Assembly (NCBI GenBank): GCA_028689615.1
Contig: JAQVCV010000009.1
Location: 29,799 to 93,798 of the forward strand
Direction: 5' to 3'
From: Bacteroidales bacterium
Lineage (GTDB): Bacteria; Bacteroidota; Bacteroidia; Bacteroidales; TTA-H9
DNA: 64,000 nt
Shown: positions 25,390-33,937 of the stretch, one piece after another
Layout: every line of letters begins with the position of its first letter
Numbering within the stretch: the first letter of the stretch is position 1
The notes under the pieces: model-generated
The model's input: only the letters and a program-made list of their open reading frames with translations
Told to the model about the DNA's origin: nothing
Databases searched by the model: none
Translations under genes and position numbers: made by a program

Positions 25390-26532
25390 ATGACCGACAA
25401 TCCAAATGCTATCAGTTCATGGATAAGCTTCATGAGTAATAAAGTAAAATCTGGTGGTGGAATTAACCTGGCTCAGGGCCTTCCCGGTTTTCGGCCACCT
25501 GCCCGGCTGCTCGAGTTGCTTGCCGAAGAAGCTGCCGGCAACAACCATCAGTATGCTCCTGGCCGTGGGCTTCCTGTGTTGGCAGCACACGTGGCTGATA
25601 AGCTGAACCTGCCCGGGACAGCTGTTGCAAAAAACATACTCATCACTTGCGGAGCCACAGAAGCGATCACCGACACCTACCTGCACTTAGCCCGAAAAGC
25701 AGGTTCCACCTTCACTGTGGCGGCTTTCGGACCGGCTTATGAAAGCTATTCACGCTTGCCGATGCTGTTGGGACATAGGTTTGTTGAGCTCACTCGCGAT
25801 GAATCTGATCCGGATTTCCTGACCAAAACTGCCGATTTGCTTGTCGGACAGGGAGTTGATCTGCTGTTTGTGGGTTCGCCCGGAAACCCCTTCGGACAAG
25901 TGATTCCGGCTAATGAAGTCGATTTTTGGTGCCAGATGGCGGCAAAAACTTCTTTGAACGTTGTGTTCGACATGGTTTACAGCGATTTGTGGTTCGATCA
26001 GCCAGTTGCATTTCCAACTCCGGTTTTGCAGGAACGGGTTTATATCGTCGGATCGTTCTCCAAAATGCTGTCGGTTACAGGATGGCGTGTGGGTTGGCTG
26101 GCTGCTCCCGAAACATCAATCACCGAGATTGGCTTGCTTCACGATTTTGCTGGTCTTTCAGCTCCTCACCCTTTGCAGTGGGCCCTAAGCCGTTTTCTGG
26201 ACGATAAAGAGGCTGTAAATAAATACGTATCAGGGCTTCGCGATTTAATTCGTGACTCGTGCCTTACCCTTGAGGGTGCATTGGTTCAAACAGGTTTTCA
26301 TGTAAAGCCGGCACACGGAGGTTATTTTGTATGGGCGAAACTGCCTCAACACCTTCCCAACTCTGGAGAATTTGTTTTAGCTCTTTATGAACGAACCGGA
26401 GTAGCCGCGGTTCCCGGAATTCACTTTGGAGAAAAATTCAGCCGGTATGTACGTTTCAACGGTGCCCGCCCAATAAATGAAATAAATGAAGCAGCCGCAC
26501 TTATAACACGTTTTATAAATGACAGCAGGTAG
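25390..26532 (+). CDS. Class I/II aminotransferase, methionine-aminotransferase-like
   Basis: The 380-residue fold-type I PLP enzyme resembles YbdL/kynurenine-type aminotransferases. It shows NLAQGLPGFRPP (about 25-36), the cofactor-binding ITCGATEAITDTY, VGSPGNPFGQV (about 157-167), FDMVYSDLWF and the PLP lysine in GSFSKMLSVTGWRVGWL (about 220-236), then the substrate-carboxylate Arg in YVRFNGARPI near the C-terminus. It transfers amino groups between an amino acid and a 2-oxo acid; Met, Gln, Phe or kynurenine are family substrates. It lies 3 bases after the kinase gene and 21 bases before the urea-transporter fusion. Confidence 0.88.
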   Translation: MTDNPNAISSWISFMSNKVKSGGGINLAQGLPGFRPPARLLELLAEEAAGNNHQYAPGRGLPVLAAHVADKLNLPGTAVAKNILITCGATEAITDTYLHLARKAGSTFTVAAFGPAYESYSRLPMLLGHRFVELTRDESDPDFLTKTADLLVGQGVDLLFVGSPGNPFGQVIPANEVDFWCQMAAKTSLNVVFDMVYSDLWFDQPVAFPTPVLQERVYIVGSFSKMLSVTGWRVGWLAAPETSITEIGLLHDFAGLSAPHPLQWALSRFLDDKEAVNKYVSGLRDLIRDSCLTLEGALVQTGFHVKPAHGGYFVWAKLPQHLPNSGEFVLALYERTGVAAVPGIHFGEKFSRYVRFNGARPINEINEAAALITRFINDSR

Positions 26533-26553
26533 TCGTTTTTATCACAATCAAAC

Positions 26554-28767
26554 ATGACAGAAAACAAAGGAGCATTAAGCCGTGTATTTCCTGATTTTGC
26601 CGATAGCATTCTCCATTCCTACGGCCAGGTTTTCTTTTCAAACCATACCGGTTTTTCTATCATTTTGGTCGTGGTGTCGTTTTTCGATTTCTGGGCAGGC
26701 CTGAGCGGTGTTTTAGCCGTTGTAGTAACAAATCTCTTTGCCTTCCTGAGCGGTTTGAACCGCAAAAACATCGCGCTAGGAACATATGGATTTAACAGCC
26801 TGTTGGTTGGACTTGGACTTGGGGTTGGTTTCGAACCAGGTCTTGCGTTTTTTATAGTATTGGTTTTCTCGGCCCTCTTCTCGCTTTTGGTAACACAAGC
26901 CCTTGAAGGAGTAGTTGGCAAATATGGACTCCCTTTCCTGAGCCTACCGTTTTTGGTTGTTCTATGGATATTCACTTTGGCAACCCGCGAGTTTACCGCG
27001 CTGGAGTTCAGCACACGTGGTGTGTACACCTACAACGAAATGTATCTTTTAGGAGGCGACCCACTGGTTCAAACTTATTCATTGCTAAGCGAACCCTGGT
27101 TGCCCCAGCCTTTGGTAACCTATTTCAAATCGCTCGCGGCTGTTTTCTTTCAATACCACCTGGTGGCAGGCATTCTGGTAGCCATTGGCCTGCTGATTTA
27201 TTCACGCATTGCCTTGCTTTACAGCCTGGTGGGTTTCTATTCGGCCTACTTTCTTTATGGTTTGCTTGGGGCCAACCTCAACGAGTTGAGTTACGGATAC
27301 ATCGGCTTCAATTTTATACTCACGGCTGTGGCTGTTGGGGGGTTCTTTTTGGTCGCCTCGCGCTACACTTTGCTTTGGGTGTTGCTTCTTACGCCGGTAA
27401 GCACAGTATTGATAGTGGCTTCTGGGGTGCTGCTTGAGTCGCTTCAACTGTCGGCTTTTTCGTTGCCATTCAACGTTGTGGTAATGCTCTTTCTTTATTT
27501 CCTGAAATTCCGCGAACGGTTTTCCGACAAACCCTTACCAGTGTTTTACCAGCTTTTTTCGCCAGAGAAGAACCTCTATGCCCAGGCCAATTACCGCGAT
27601 CGGTTTGGAGTGGCTCCCGCTATCCCCCTATCGCTCCCATTTTGGGGCGAGTGGGTGGTGACCCAAGGACACAGCGGCGAGTTTACCCACCGCGATAACT
27701 GGCGCGAAGCATGGGATTTCGAAATTTCTGATGAAGATGGAGATTTATGGCGCAATGAGGGGATTCGACACGAAGATTTTTATTGCTATGGCAAGCCTGT
27801 CACCGCACCCGCCGATGGTTACGTTGAAGAAATTATCAACGGCATTCCCGACACCCCTGTCGGGCAAATGGATCTGGGGCACAATTGGGGTAACACCATC
27901 ATTCTGCGACATTCCGATCATTTCTACACCAAACTTTGTCATCTTAAAAAAGACTCCTTTAAAGTGGTGAAGGGACAGTGGGTACCACGTGGCGAGGTGG
28001 TTGCTATGGCTGGCAGCAGCGGCAGATCACCACGGCCTCACCTTCATTTTCAGGCGCAGGAATTTCCCTACATCGGCAGCTACACCATGCCGTGTCCCCT
28101 GTCGTCGTACATTCTCCGAAAAGGGGATCGTGTGGAATACATCCAGACCGGGATTCCAAACAATGGGGATGTGGTTTCCAACATCCAGCCCACAGCTGCC
28201 ATCGTTTCGGCCTTCAGTTTCATACCTGGGCAGCGGCTACGCTTCAAAGTAACATCGCAGGGTGGCTCCCAAAAGGAGATCGAATGGGAAGTGAGGTCAG
28301 ACATGTACAACAACACCTATTTATGGTCCGAGACAGGTAAAGCAAGTGCCTGGTTTGTGAACAACGGCAAGGTAATGTGGTTTACCCATTTCGAAGGCGA
28401 CAAACGATCGTTGCTCTACCACTTCTACCTGGGTGCCTACAAAATTGTTCATGGATTCTATAAGGGATTGGTGGTAACCGACTCGTTTCCTCTTCACGCT
28501 ATAGCCGACAGAAGATGGCTTTTCTTACAGGATTTTCTGGCCCCCTTCTACCTTTTTATGAAAAGTGAATTCACCATTCATTACAAGAAAATGGACGACC
28601 AGTTTTCAGATTCTTTTGTTTACATCGACTCCAGGGTGGTGTTGAAACTGATGGGCCGGGTGACCCGTGTTCTGGATTTTAGTTGGGAATTGCGCAACAA
28701 TTCTATCCATCATTTTGTCATTAAACAGGGAAACCGAATTACTAAAGTTGAATTGATACCCGATTAA
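26554..28767 (+). CDS. Urea transporter fused to an M23 metallopeptidase domain
   Basis: The 737-residue protein joins two unrelated domains. Residues about 1-320 form a urea-transporter-family membrane domain with about ten hydrophobic helices and the characteristic GLNRKNIALGTYGFNSLLVG (about 68-87), repeated in weaker form around LNELSYGYIGFNFILTAVA. Residues about 345-520 form an M23/LytM domain with HRDNWREAWDF (first His and Asp), PADGYV and the HxH motif in RSPRPHLHFQ (about 488-497). A beta-rich C-terminal part of about 210 residues follows. The peptidase type cuts peptidoglycan cross-links. The peptidase domain should face the periplasm. The barrel protein gene follows after 10 bases. 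Confidence 0.88.
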   Translation: MTENKGALSRVFPDFADSILHSYGQVFFSNHTGFSIILVVVSFFDFWAGLSGVLAVVVTNLFAFLSGLNRKNIALGTYGFNSLLVGLGLGVGFEPGLAFFIVLVFSALFSLLVTQALEGVVGKYGLPFLSLPFLVVLWIFTLATREFTALEFSTRGVYTYNEMYLLGGDPLVQTYSLLSEPWLPQPLVTYFKSLAAVFFQYHLVAGILVAIGLLIYSRIALLYSLVGFYSAYFLYGLLGANLNELSYGYIGFNFILTAVAVGGFFLVASRYTLLWVLLLTPVSTVLIVASGVLLESLQLSAFSLPFNVVVMLFLYFLKFRERFSDKPLPVFYQLFSPEKNLYAQANYRDRFGVAPAIPLSLPFWGEWVVTQGHSGEFTHRDNWREAWDFEISDEDGDLWRNEGIRHEDFYCYGKPVTAPADGYVEEIINGIPDTPVGQMDLGHNWGNTIILRHSDHFYTKLCHLKKDSFKVVKGQWVPRGEVVAMAGSSGRSPRPHLHFQAQEFPYIGSYTMPCPLSSYILRKGDRVEYIQTGIPNNGDVVSNIQPTAAIVSAFSFIPGQRLRFKVTSQGGSQKEIEWEVRSDMYNNTYLWSETGKASAWFVNNGKVMWFTHFEGDKRSLLYHFYLGAYKIVHGFYKGLVVTDSFPLHAIADRRWLFLQDFLAPFYLFMKSEFTIHYKKMDDQFSDSFVYIDSRVVLKLMGRVTRVLDFSWELRNNSIHHFVIKQGNRITKVELIPD

Positions 28768-28777
28768 TCATATAGAT

Positions 28778-30118
28778 ATGCTTTATAAAGTTTTCAGAAT
28801 GTTGATTCTCGCCGCGGTTTTTTTGCCCACTCTGGCCAGTGCGCAGGAACCGGCCAATTTCAAGCATTACGATCAGGCCACCTGGCATCTTTACCAACAG
28901 AAACAATGGGATTCGCTGATACTGGTTGGGAAGGCTGCTCTGGCCGATGGTAACGATTATCAATACCTCAACGCCAGAATGGGTGTGGCCTGGTTTGAAA
29001 AGGGCGACTTCAGAATGGCCTCTCACTATTTTTATAAGGCTTTGAAAATGAATAGTGGCGATGAGTTCGCACGCGAATACCTCTATTTCTCCTTTCTCTA
29101 TTCCGGACGCTCGGGGGCAGCGCGCAACATTGCCACGGGTTTTCAACAAGCCACACGCGAAAGACTCGCCCTCCCTGCCACCACCCGTCCGGCTTTTGTT
29201 TATGCAGAGATGGGGCCCGTGATCTCCAATGCTGTTGACCCCTGGCGCGATGTGCCCATCACCGGTCCCGATTCTGTTTATGGCGAGTTCAACCTCCCTG
29301 GCAGTGCATTCTATTTTCATGCCGGAGGAAGCTTCGATTTGGGCTCTTTCGTGACTGCTTATGCCGGTTATTCCAACCTTTCGCTCGACCGATACCAGCG
29401 AATTCAAATAGCAACACTCGACACCATTAAACGAAGCTATGGATTTGCACAACATCAGGCTTACCTCAATTTCTCCATCGAACCCTTTCCCGGCTTTCGG
29501 ATTGTGCCATCAATTCATTACATCTACAACCGTTCAAAACCCGTGTTTGCCAGTTATAATGCTGATTCAGTCCGCTACATATTCAAACAGCGCACACTCA
29601 AAAACAATCAGGTGGCAGCAGGATTGGCCCTTTACGCCGAATGGAAGCGGTTTGGATTCACCTTGCACACCAACTATGCTAACCTGATGGATTATAACCA
29701 GATAGGATTGGGAGGAGCTATAACCTGGTATCCAACCGGCAATTTAAAGAGTTGGATCAGGATGCACGGCACATGGTTTTCGGAAGAAGGGACAACGCGT
29801 TGGGTGCTGGAACCATCGGCAGGAATCAAACTTTCGAATCACATTTGGTTTGAATCGTCGGTAGCTTTGGGCGATATGACACGCTACGTTGATGAAACCA
29901 ATTTTTTAGTTTACAATACCGACGATAAAACCACTCTCCGAGCGCAGGGCGTGTTTTATATACCTGTTTTCGACAACGTTATGTTCTCAGTTCGCTATAT
30001 CTTCAATCGTGCCGAAGGCTCCCTTTATCAATACGACCAAACAGAGGCATCGCTTGTGCGCGAATCTATCGATTACAATAAACACACTATTTTGGGAGGA
30101 ATCAAATGGAATTTCTGA
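28778..30118 (+). CDS. Outer-membrane beta-barrel protein with N-terminal TPR region
   Basis: The 446-residue protein has a signal peptide (cleavage after about residue 22, LASAQ), a TPR-like helical region (about 30-115, including YLNARMGVAWFEKGDFRMAS and HYFYKALKMNSGDEFAREYL), then about 300 residues of alternating aromatic beta strands ending in a terminal aromatic (HTILGGIKWNF). This is typical of outer-membrane barrels, similar to YaiO-like TPR-barrel proteins. It overlaps the following TPR gene by 13 bases. With the transporter-peptidase fusion it may make a trans-envelope unit, which is inference. Confidence 0.8.
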   Translation: MLYKVFRMLILAAVFLPTLASAQEPANFKHYDQATWHLYQQKQWDSLILVGKAALADGNDYQYLNARMGVAWFEKGDFRMASHYFYKALKMNSGDEFAREYLYFSFLYSGRSGAARNIATGFQQATRERLALPATTRPAFVYAEMGPVISNAVDPWRDVPITGPDSVYGEFNLPGSAFYFHAGGSFDLGSFVTAYAGYSNLSLDRYQRIQIATLDTIKRSYGFAQHQAYLNFSIEPFPGFRIVPSIHYIYNRSKPVFASYNADSVRYIFKQRTLKNNQVAAGLALYAEWKRFGFTLHTNYANLMDYNQIGLGGAITWYPTGNLKSWIRMHGTWFSEEGTTRWVLEPSAGIKLSNHIWFESSVALGDMTRYVDETNFLVYNTDDKTTLRAQGVFYIPVFDNVMFSVRYIFNRAEGSLYQYDQTEASLVRESIDYNKHTILGGIKWNF

Positions 30119-30726
30119 AAAAACTCTCTTTGTCAATCGGCCTGTTTCTATGGGTTGCGGGTGTTGATGCTCAAAATTATACGAAAATTGAAGAGGCTTT
30201 CAACCAAAGCTATACCAGCGAAAATGCCGGTGAATACGACAGGGCTATTGATGCTATGCGAAAGGTTTACGACGACAAATCCTATAACATCAACGTCAGG
30301 CTGGGGTGGCTCTACTATCTTTCAGGTCGGTTTACAGATGGGGTAGCCTATTATCAAAAAGCCATCAGATTAATGCCTCAATCAGTGGAAGCTCGTTTGG
30401 GTCTGGTTTATCCCGCTTCTGCCCTTGGCAACTGGGAACAAGTAAAAAATGCCTATCTCGAAATCCTGAAAATTGATCCGGCACACAGTCTGGCTAACTA
30501 CCGCCTTGGGCTGATCTACTACGGTCGTGAGCAATATGCCACCGCCTTGCGCTACTTCGAGAAAGTTGCCAATTACTATCCCTTCGATTACGACGCAAAT
30601 CTGATGTATGGATGGACTTGCTTTAAGTTGGGAAAATACCGTGAAGCAAAAGTTCTCTTTCATAATGCTTTGATGGTAAAACCCGGCGATGCCTCAGCCA
30701 AGGAGGGACTGGGTTTGATCAAATAA
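30106..30726 (+). CDS. Exported TPR-repeat protein
   Basis: The 206-residue protein has a signal peptide (to about residue 22, GVDAQ) and four TPR units: GEYDRAIDAMRKVYDDKSYN, VRLGWLYYLSGRFTDGVAYY, ANYRLGLIYYGREQYATALR and LMYGWTCFKLGKYREAKVLF. The start codon lies inside the barrel gene (13-base overlap), so translation is coupled. It closes the run 23584-30726. It would act in the periplasm as a partner of the barrel protein; the particular role is unknown. It converges with the SbcC gene; only 75 bases lie between, with no clear terminator. Confidence 0.82.
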   Translation: MEFLKKLSLSIGLFLWVAGVDAQNYTKIEEAFNQSYTSENAGEYDRAIDAMRKVYDDKSYNINVRLGWLYYLSGRFTDGVAYYQKAIRLMPQSVEARLGLVYPASALGNWEQVKNAYLEILKIDPAHSLANYRLGLIYYGREQYATALRYFEKVANYYPFDYDANLMYGWTCFKLGKYREAKVLFHNALMVKPGDASAKEGLGLIK

Positions 30727-30801
30727 AAAATGATGGTTAAGCCTTTGCTGTCTGGTTATCATTCAGCCATTCGAATGATGAAATCAGACGCGGCCTTTGC
30801 A

Positions 30802-33800
30802 TCAGGCAATCACCCTGCTCCCCTGCTCATCGTGGCTCTCGATTCTGATGCTGGCATCAATCTCTTGCTGCAACTCTTCTACATGGCTGATAAGTCCCAC
30901 GATGCGGTTCTCGAGGCGGAGGGTTCGAAGGGTGTCGAAAACTGTTTGCAGCGAATCGCGGTCGAGAGAACCAAACCCTTCGTCGAGAAAAAAGAAGTTG
31001 TCGGTGCCGGGTCGGCGGGCGTGAACCACATCGGCCAGAGCCAGAGCAAGCGAAAGCGAAGCCTGGAAGGTTTGTCCGCCCGACAGGGTTTTCACGCTGC
31101 GGGTATGCCCTCCGTTGAGGTAGTCGCGCACCACGATGTTGTTCCCATCAGCCAGTTCCATGCTAAGTTGACGGTTGGTGAGGGTGTGAAACCGTTTGTT
31201 GGCTATACCTACCAATTGTTGAAGATAAATGGCTGAAACGTAGTTCACAAAGCCGCTACCTTTAAACATTTTTGCCAGCACCTCCAGGTTTTCGGCACGG
31301 ATGCGTGCTGCGTGTAGGGCTTCGGTAAGGCGCAAGGCTTCCTCACGCGATTCTTGAGCCTCGATTAGTTGGCGCTCTGCTCGGTCGAGTAGCAGTGTGG
31401 TTTCTTGAAGGTTAATTGACAGGTTTTCGAGCCTGATGACGGTCTCTTCGTGGTGCAACGGGTCGTATGGTTCTGCTTTTAGCACGGGATCAATTTCCTT
31501 TAATCGTCCTTGCAAAGTGGCCACCATCTCTTTATACGTGCTGATTTGCCTCCGGGCAGCCTCGGTGTCGAACGGGGTGGAAAGCACCTCACGAATTGCT
31601 TCAACACCATCGAAGCCTTGAGCAAGGGCTTGCTGTTCCAACTCCTGCTGGCGGTTGGTTATGAGGTTTTTTAGTTCAGCGGCCTGTACCAGAAGGATCT
31701 CTCTTCGGGTGGTGTTTTGTGCCACCGTTTCGGCGAGTTGTCTGTATGCCTGTGCGGTTTGATCGCGTCGCAGGGCTGCAGCCTCCATCTCGTTAGCCAA
31801 CCCCTCTGCCTCGGCTATCAGGGTTGCGGGGTCTGATTGCAACTGATCGGCTCCAAATGCTTCTTGTTGCTGCAAAGTCGCCAGTTTCTCCAGCGATTCA
31901 ACGAGTTGTTGGTTGAGCATCGCTATCCGTTCGCGATACCGGGTGAGGGTGGTATCGAGATTGGCTTTCTGTTTTTGAAGCGACTGCAGGTTTGTAGCGG
32001 TTAAGCTTCGTTGTTTTTGATAAAGCTGACTATCGCTCCAGGCTTGCTTCACGGCTTCTTCATCAGAACGACTGTAGAGTTCCTCCCCGTTAAAGAGGGC
32101 TTGATGGTTGGCGCGGGTAGCTTCGTTTTCTTCCAGTTGCCGAAGCAAATCGGTTTGTGTTTGGCGCAAAGAAGCCCTTCGCCCTTCAAGGTGGGCGAGC
32201 TGACGGTTCACACGGTCGAGAGTGCTCTTGTAGTGATCGAGGGCAAGGCGCTTTCGATTGATCTGTTTAGCGTTCTCATCAAGGTTCTCGGTTGAGGCAG
32301 GTGCCGGATGGTGAAGACTTCCGCATAGCGGACAAGGAGTTTCATCGGCCAGATCGTCAGCCAACGATTGCATCTTCAGCCTGAGGGCATGGTGCTGCTC
32401 TTCTTCACGCAGGGCTGCTTCCCATTGTGCAAGGGCTGTAATTGCCGTAAGTGGTTCAGCATCAGCAATAAAAGTGGATGGACTTGCCTTTTGTAATTCC
32501 AGGTTAAGCAGTTCATTTTCTGTCTCAAGTCCTGCTTTTTGTACTTGAATGGTCTCTACAGACTGCGACAGGTTTTTATGCTCAGTTGTAAGTCTTTTGT
32601 CAATGTCGAACCATTGGAGCAGCGCGGCCAGCAGTGGAAGTTGGCTCGTGAGGGCATCCAGTTCGTCGAGCAGTTTCTGTTGTTGTTCTGCCTGTTGGTT
32701 AAGGGGTTCTGCTTTCGCCAGTTCAGCTTCGAGCAACTGTTCACCTTTCACAATCCGCTTTTCGATGTCGGAAATTTCGATGGTGATTTTGCATTGCTCG
32801 GCTTGTCGTCGGAGCTGGCTAATTCGGTCGCGGCGTGCGGGGTTTTTCAGGTAATCCTCATCGGCTGCTGCCATCTCGTGTGCCGATTTTTTCAGGTTTG
32901 GCTGCAGCCGTTCAAATTCTGCCTGCAAAGCAGCGTGTTGGCCAACAATCAGTGCCAACCGCGAAGTGTTTTCTTCGAGCAAATCCAATGCTGGTTTGAA
33001 CAAAGCCATGCAACGGTTTACACGGCTCGATTGCTGCTCAAGCGCGGCAATAGTCTCTGTCTGCGAGAGCAAAGCATCCAACTGCTGTTGCTTCTCCGAG
33101 GCTTCTTTGTGAAGGCTGGCCAGCTCATTAAAGCGGGCAATTTGTGTTTTTAACTGATTGATAGCAACTTGATCTTCGGCGAGTGCCTGTTTTAGCTGAC
33201 TTGTGAGCAGTTGCTGTTGGCTGAACCATGTTTCGTCGTGACTGATGGTTTTCGAAAGAAGTGCTTCAAGCCTGACGATGTTCTCGTTGTTGCGTTTCTC
33301 AAGGTATCCAACCCGGGGTGCCAGATCGAAACGATCGAGGTCGAACAGCTCTTTCATCATTCGTGTACGGTCAGCATCAGTCAGTTGCAGAAAATCCTGA
33401 AATCTTCCCTGTGGTATTATCACAGCCCGGCGGAAGTTGTCGTAGCTTAGACCTACAGCTTGCTGCACTTGTCCAAGGGAGACCGGGAGCCATTCTTCGC
33501 CTGAAAATTGATATGCCGTGTGATCGAAAGTTTTGGCATCGTCGAACCGTTTGCGGTTGCGTTGCCCTTTCACAATGCAGCGATAATGACTTGTTGGCGT
33601 ACCGGCAGTAAACTCGAAGTCAATCAGCAATTCGTTGCTGCGAAGGTTCATCATGTTGTAGCTACGTCCATCTCGACGGCTCAACCTTTCCGTTTCGCCA
33701 TAAATGGCATAGGTGATGGCCTCTACCAGGGTGCTTTTGCCTGAGCCGGTACGACCAAATATACCGAAGAGCCTCGCGGCGGTTAACCGCCCGAAATCAA

Positions 33801-33858
33801 CAACCTGCCGCTCTTTGTAGGAGTAAATACCTTGTAGGGTGAGCTTTACCGGTATCAT
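30802..33858 (-). CDS. sbcC: SbcC/Rad50-type ATPase
   Basis: The 1018-residue protein has split ATPase halves around long coiled coils. The N-terminus MIPVKLTLQGIYSYKERQV and Walker A GIFGRTGSGKSTLVEAITYA fix the start at 33858; in-frame ATG 33954 adds unrelated residues. QxxFQDFL (QGRFQDFLQLTDADR) is the Q-loop region. The zinc-hook CxxC is CPLCGSLHHPAP near the middle. The C-terminal half has the ABC signature LSGGQTFQASLSLALALADV, Walker B FFFLDEGFGSLD and the final ISHVEEL. It pairs normally with the SbcD nuclease to process DNA ends and hairpins. No sbcD is beside it; the upstream gene is a GH47 enzyme. Confidence 0.93.
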   Translation of the reverse strand: MIPVKLTLQGIYSYKERQVVDFGRLTAARLFGIFGRTGSGKSTLVEAITYAIYGETERLSRRDGRSYNMMNLRSNELLIDFEFTAGTPTSHYRCIVKGQRNRKRFDDAKTFDHTAYQFSGEEWLPVSLGQVQQAVGLSYDNFRRAVIIPQGRFQDFLQLTDADRTRMMKELFDLDRFDLAPRVGYLEKRNNENIVRLEALLSKTISHDETWFSQQQLLTSQLKQALAEDQVAINQLKTQIARFNELASLHKEASEKQQQLDALLSQTETIAALEQQSSRVNRCMALFKPALDLLEENTSRLALIVGQHAALQAEFERLQPNLKKSAHEMAAADEDYLKNPARRDRISQLRRQAEQCKITIEISDIEKRIVKGEQLLEAELAKAEPLNQQAEQQQKLLDELDALTSQLPLLAALLQWFDIDKRLTTEHKNLSQSVETIQVQKAGLETENELLNLELQKASPSTFIADAEPLTAITALAQWEAALREEEQHHALRLKMQSLADDLADETPCPLCGSLHHPAPASTENLDENAKQINRKRLALDHYKSTLDRVNRQLAHLEGRRASLRQTQTDLLRQLEENEATRANHQALFNGEELYSRSDEEAVKQAWSDSQLYQKQRSLTATNLQSLQKQKANLDTTLTRYRERIAMLNQQLVESLEKLATLQQQEAFGADQLQSDPATLIAEAEGLANEMEAAALRRDQTAQAYRQLAETVAQNTTRREILLVQAAELKNLITNRQQELEQQALAQGFDGVEAIREVLSTPFDTEAARRQISTYKEMVATLQGRLKEIDPVLKAEPYDPLHHEETVIRLENLSINLQETTLLLDRAERQLIEAQESREEALRLTEALHAARIRAENLEVLAKMFKGSGFVNYVSAIYLQQLVGIANKRFHTLTNRQLSMELADGNNIVVRDYLNGGHTRSVKTLSGGQTFQASLSLALALADVVHARRPGTDNFFFLDEGFGSLDRDSLQTVFDTLRTLRLENRIVGLISHVEELQQEIDASIRIESHDEQGSRVIA

Positions 33859-33908
33859 TCTAATTTTTTTATTCCCACGCGCCAATTCGCGCGGGGAGAA
33901 CGCTCCGG

Positions 33909-33916
33909 CAAAGCTA
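33909..33916 (-). promoter_or_regulatory. Possible -7 element of sbcC
   Basis: The minus strand reads TAGCTTTG, a match to TAnnTTTG, about 51 bases before the sbcC start. No -33 element is at the proper distance. Confidence 0.45.
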
Positions 33917-33937
33917 CGCCATTTCAGAATAACAGAA

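Noticed and set aside
26554..28767. Thought the M23 domain might lack its first metal ligand
   Set aside because: HRDNWREAWDF aligns with the His-x8-Asp variant of M23 proteins, so the ligand set appears complete.
30727..30801. ATCATTC/GAATGAT inverted repeat between the TPR and SbcC genes
   Set aside because: The stem is AT-rich with a long loop and no T-tract, so it does not qualify as a terminator, and there is no other support.
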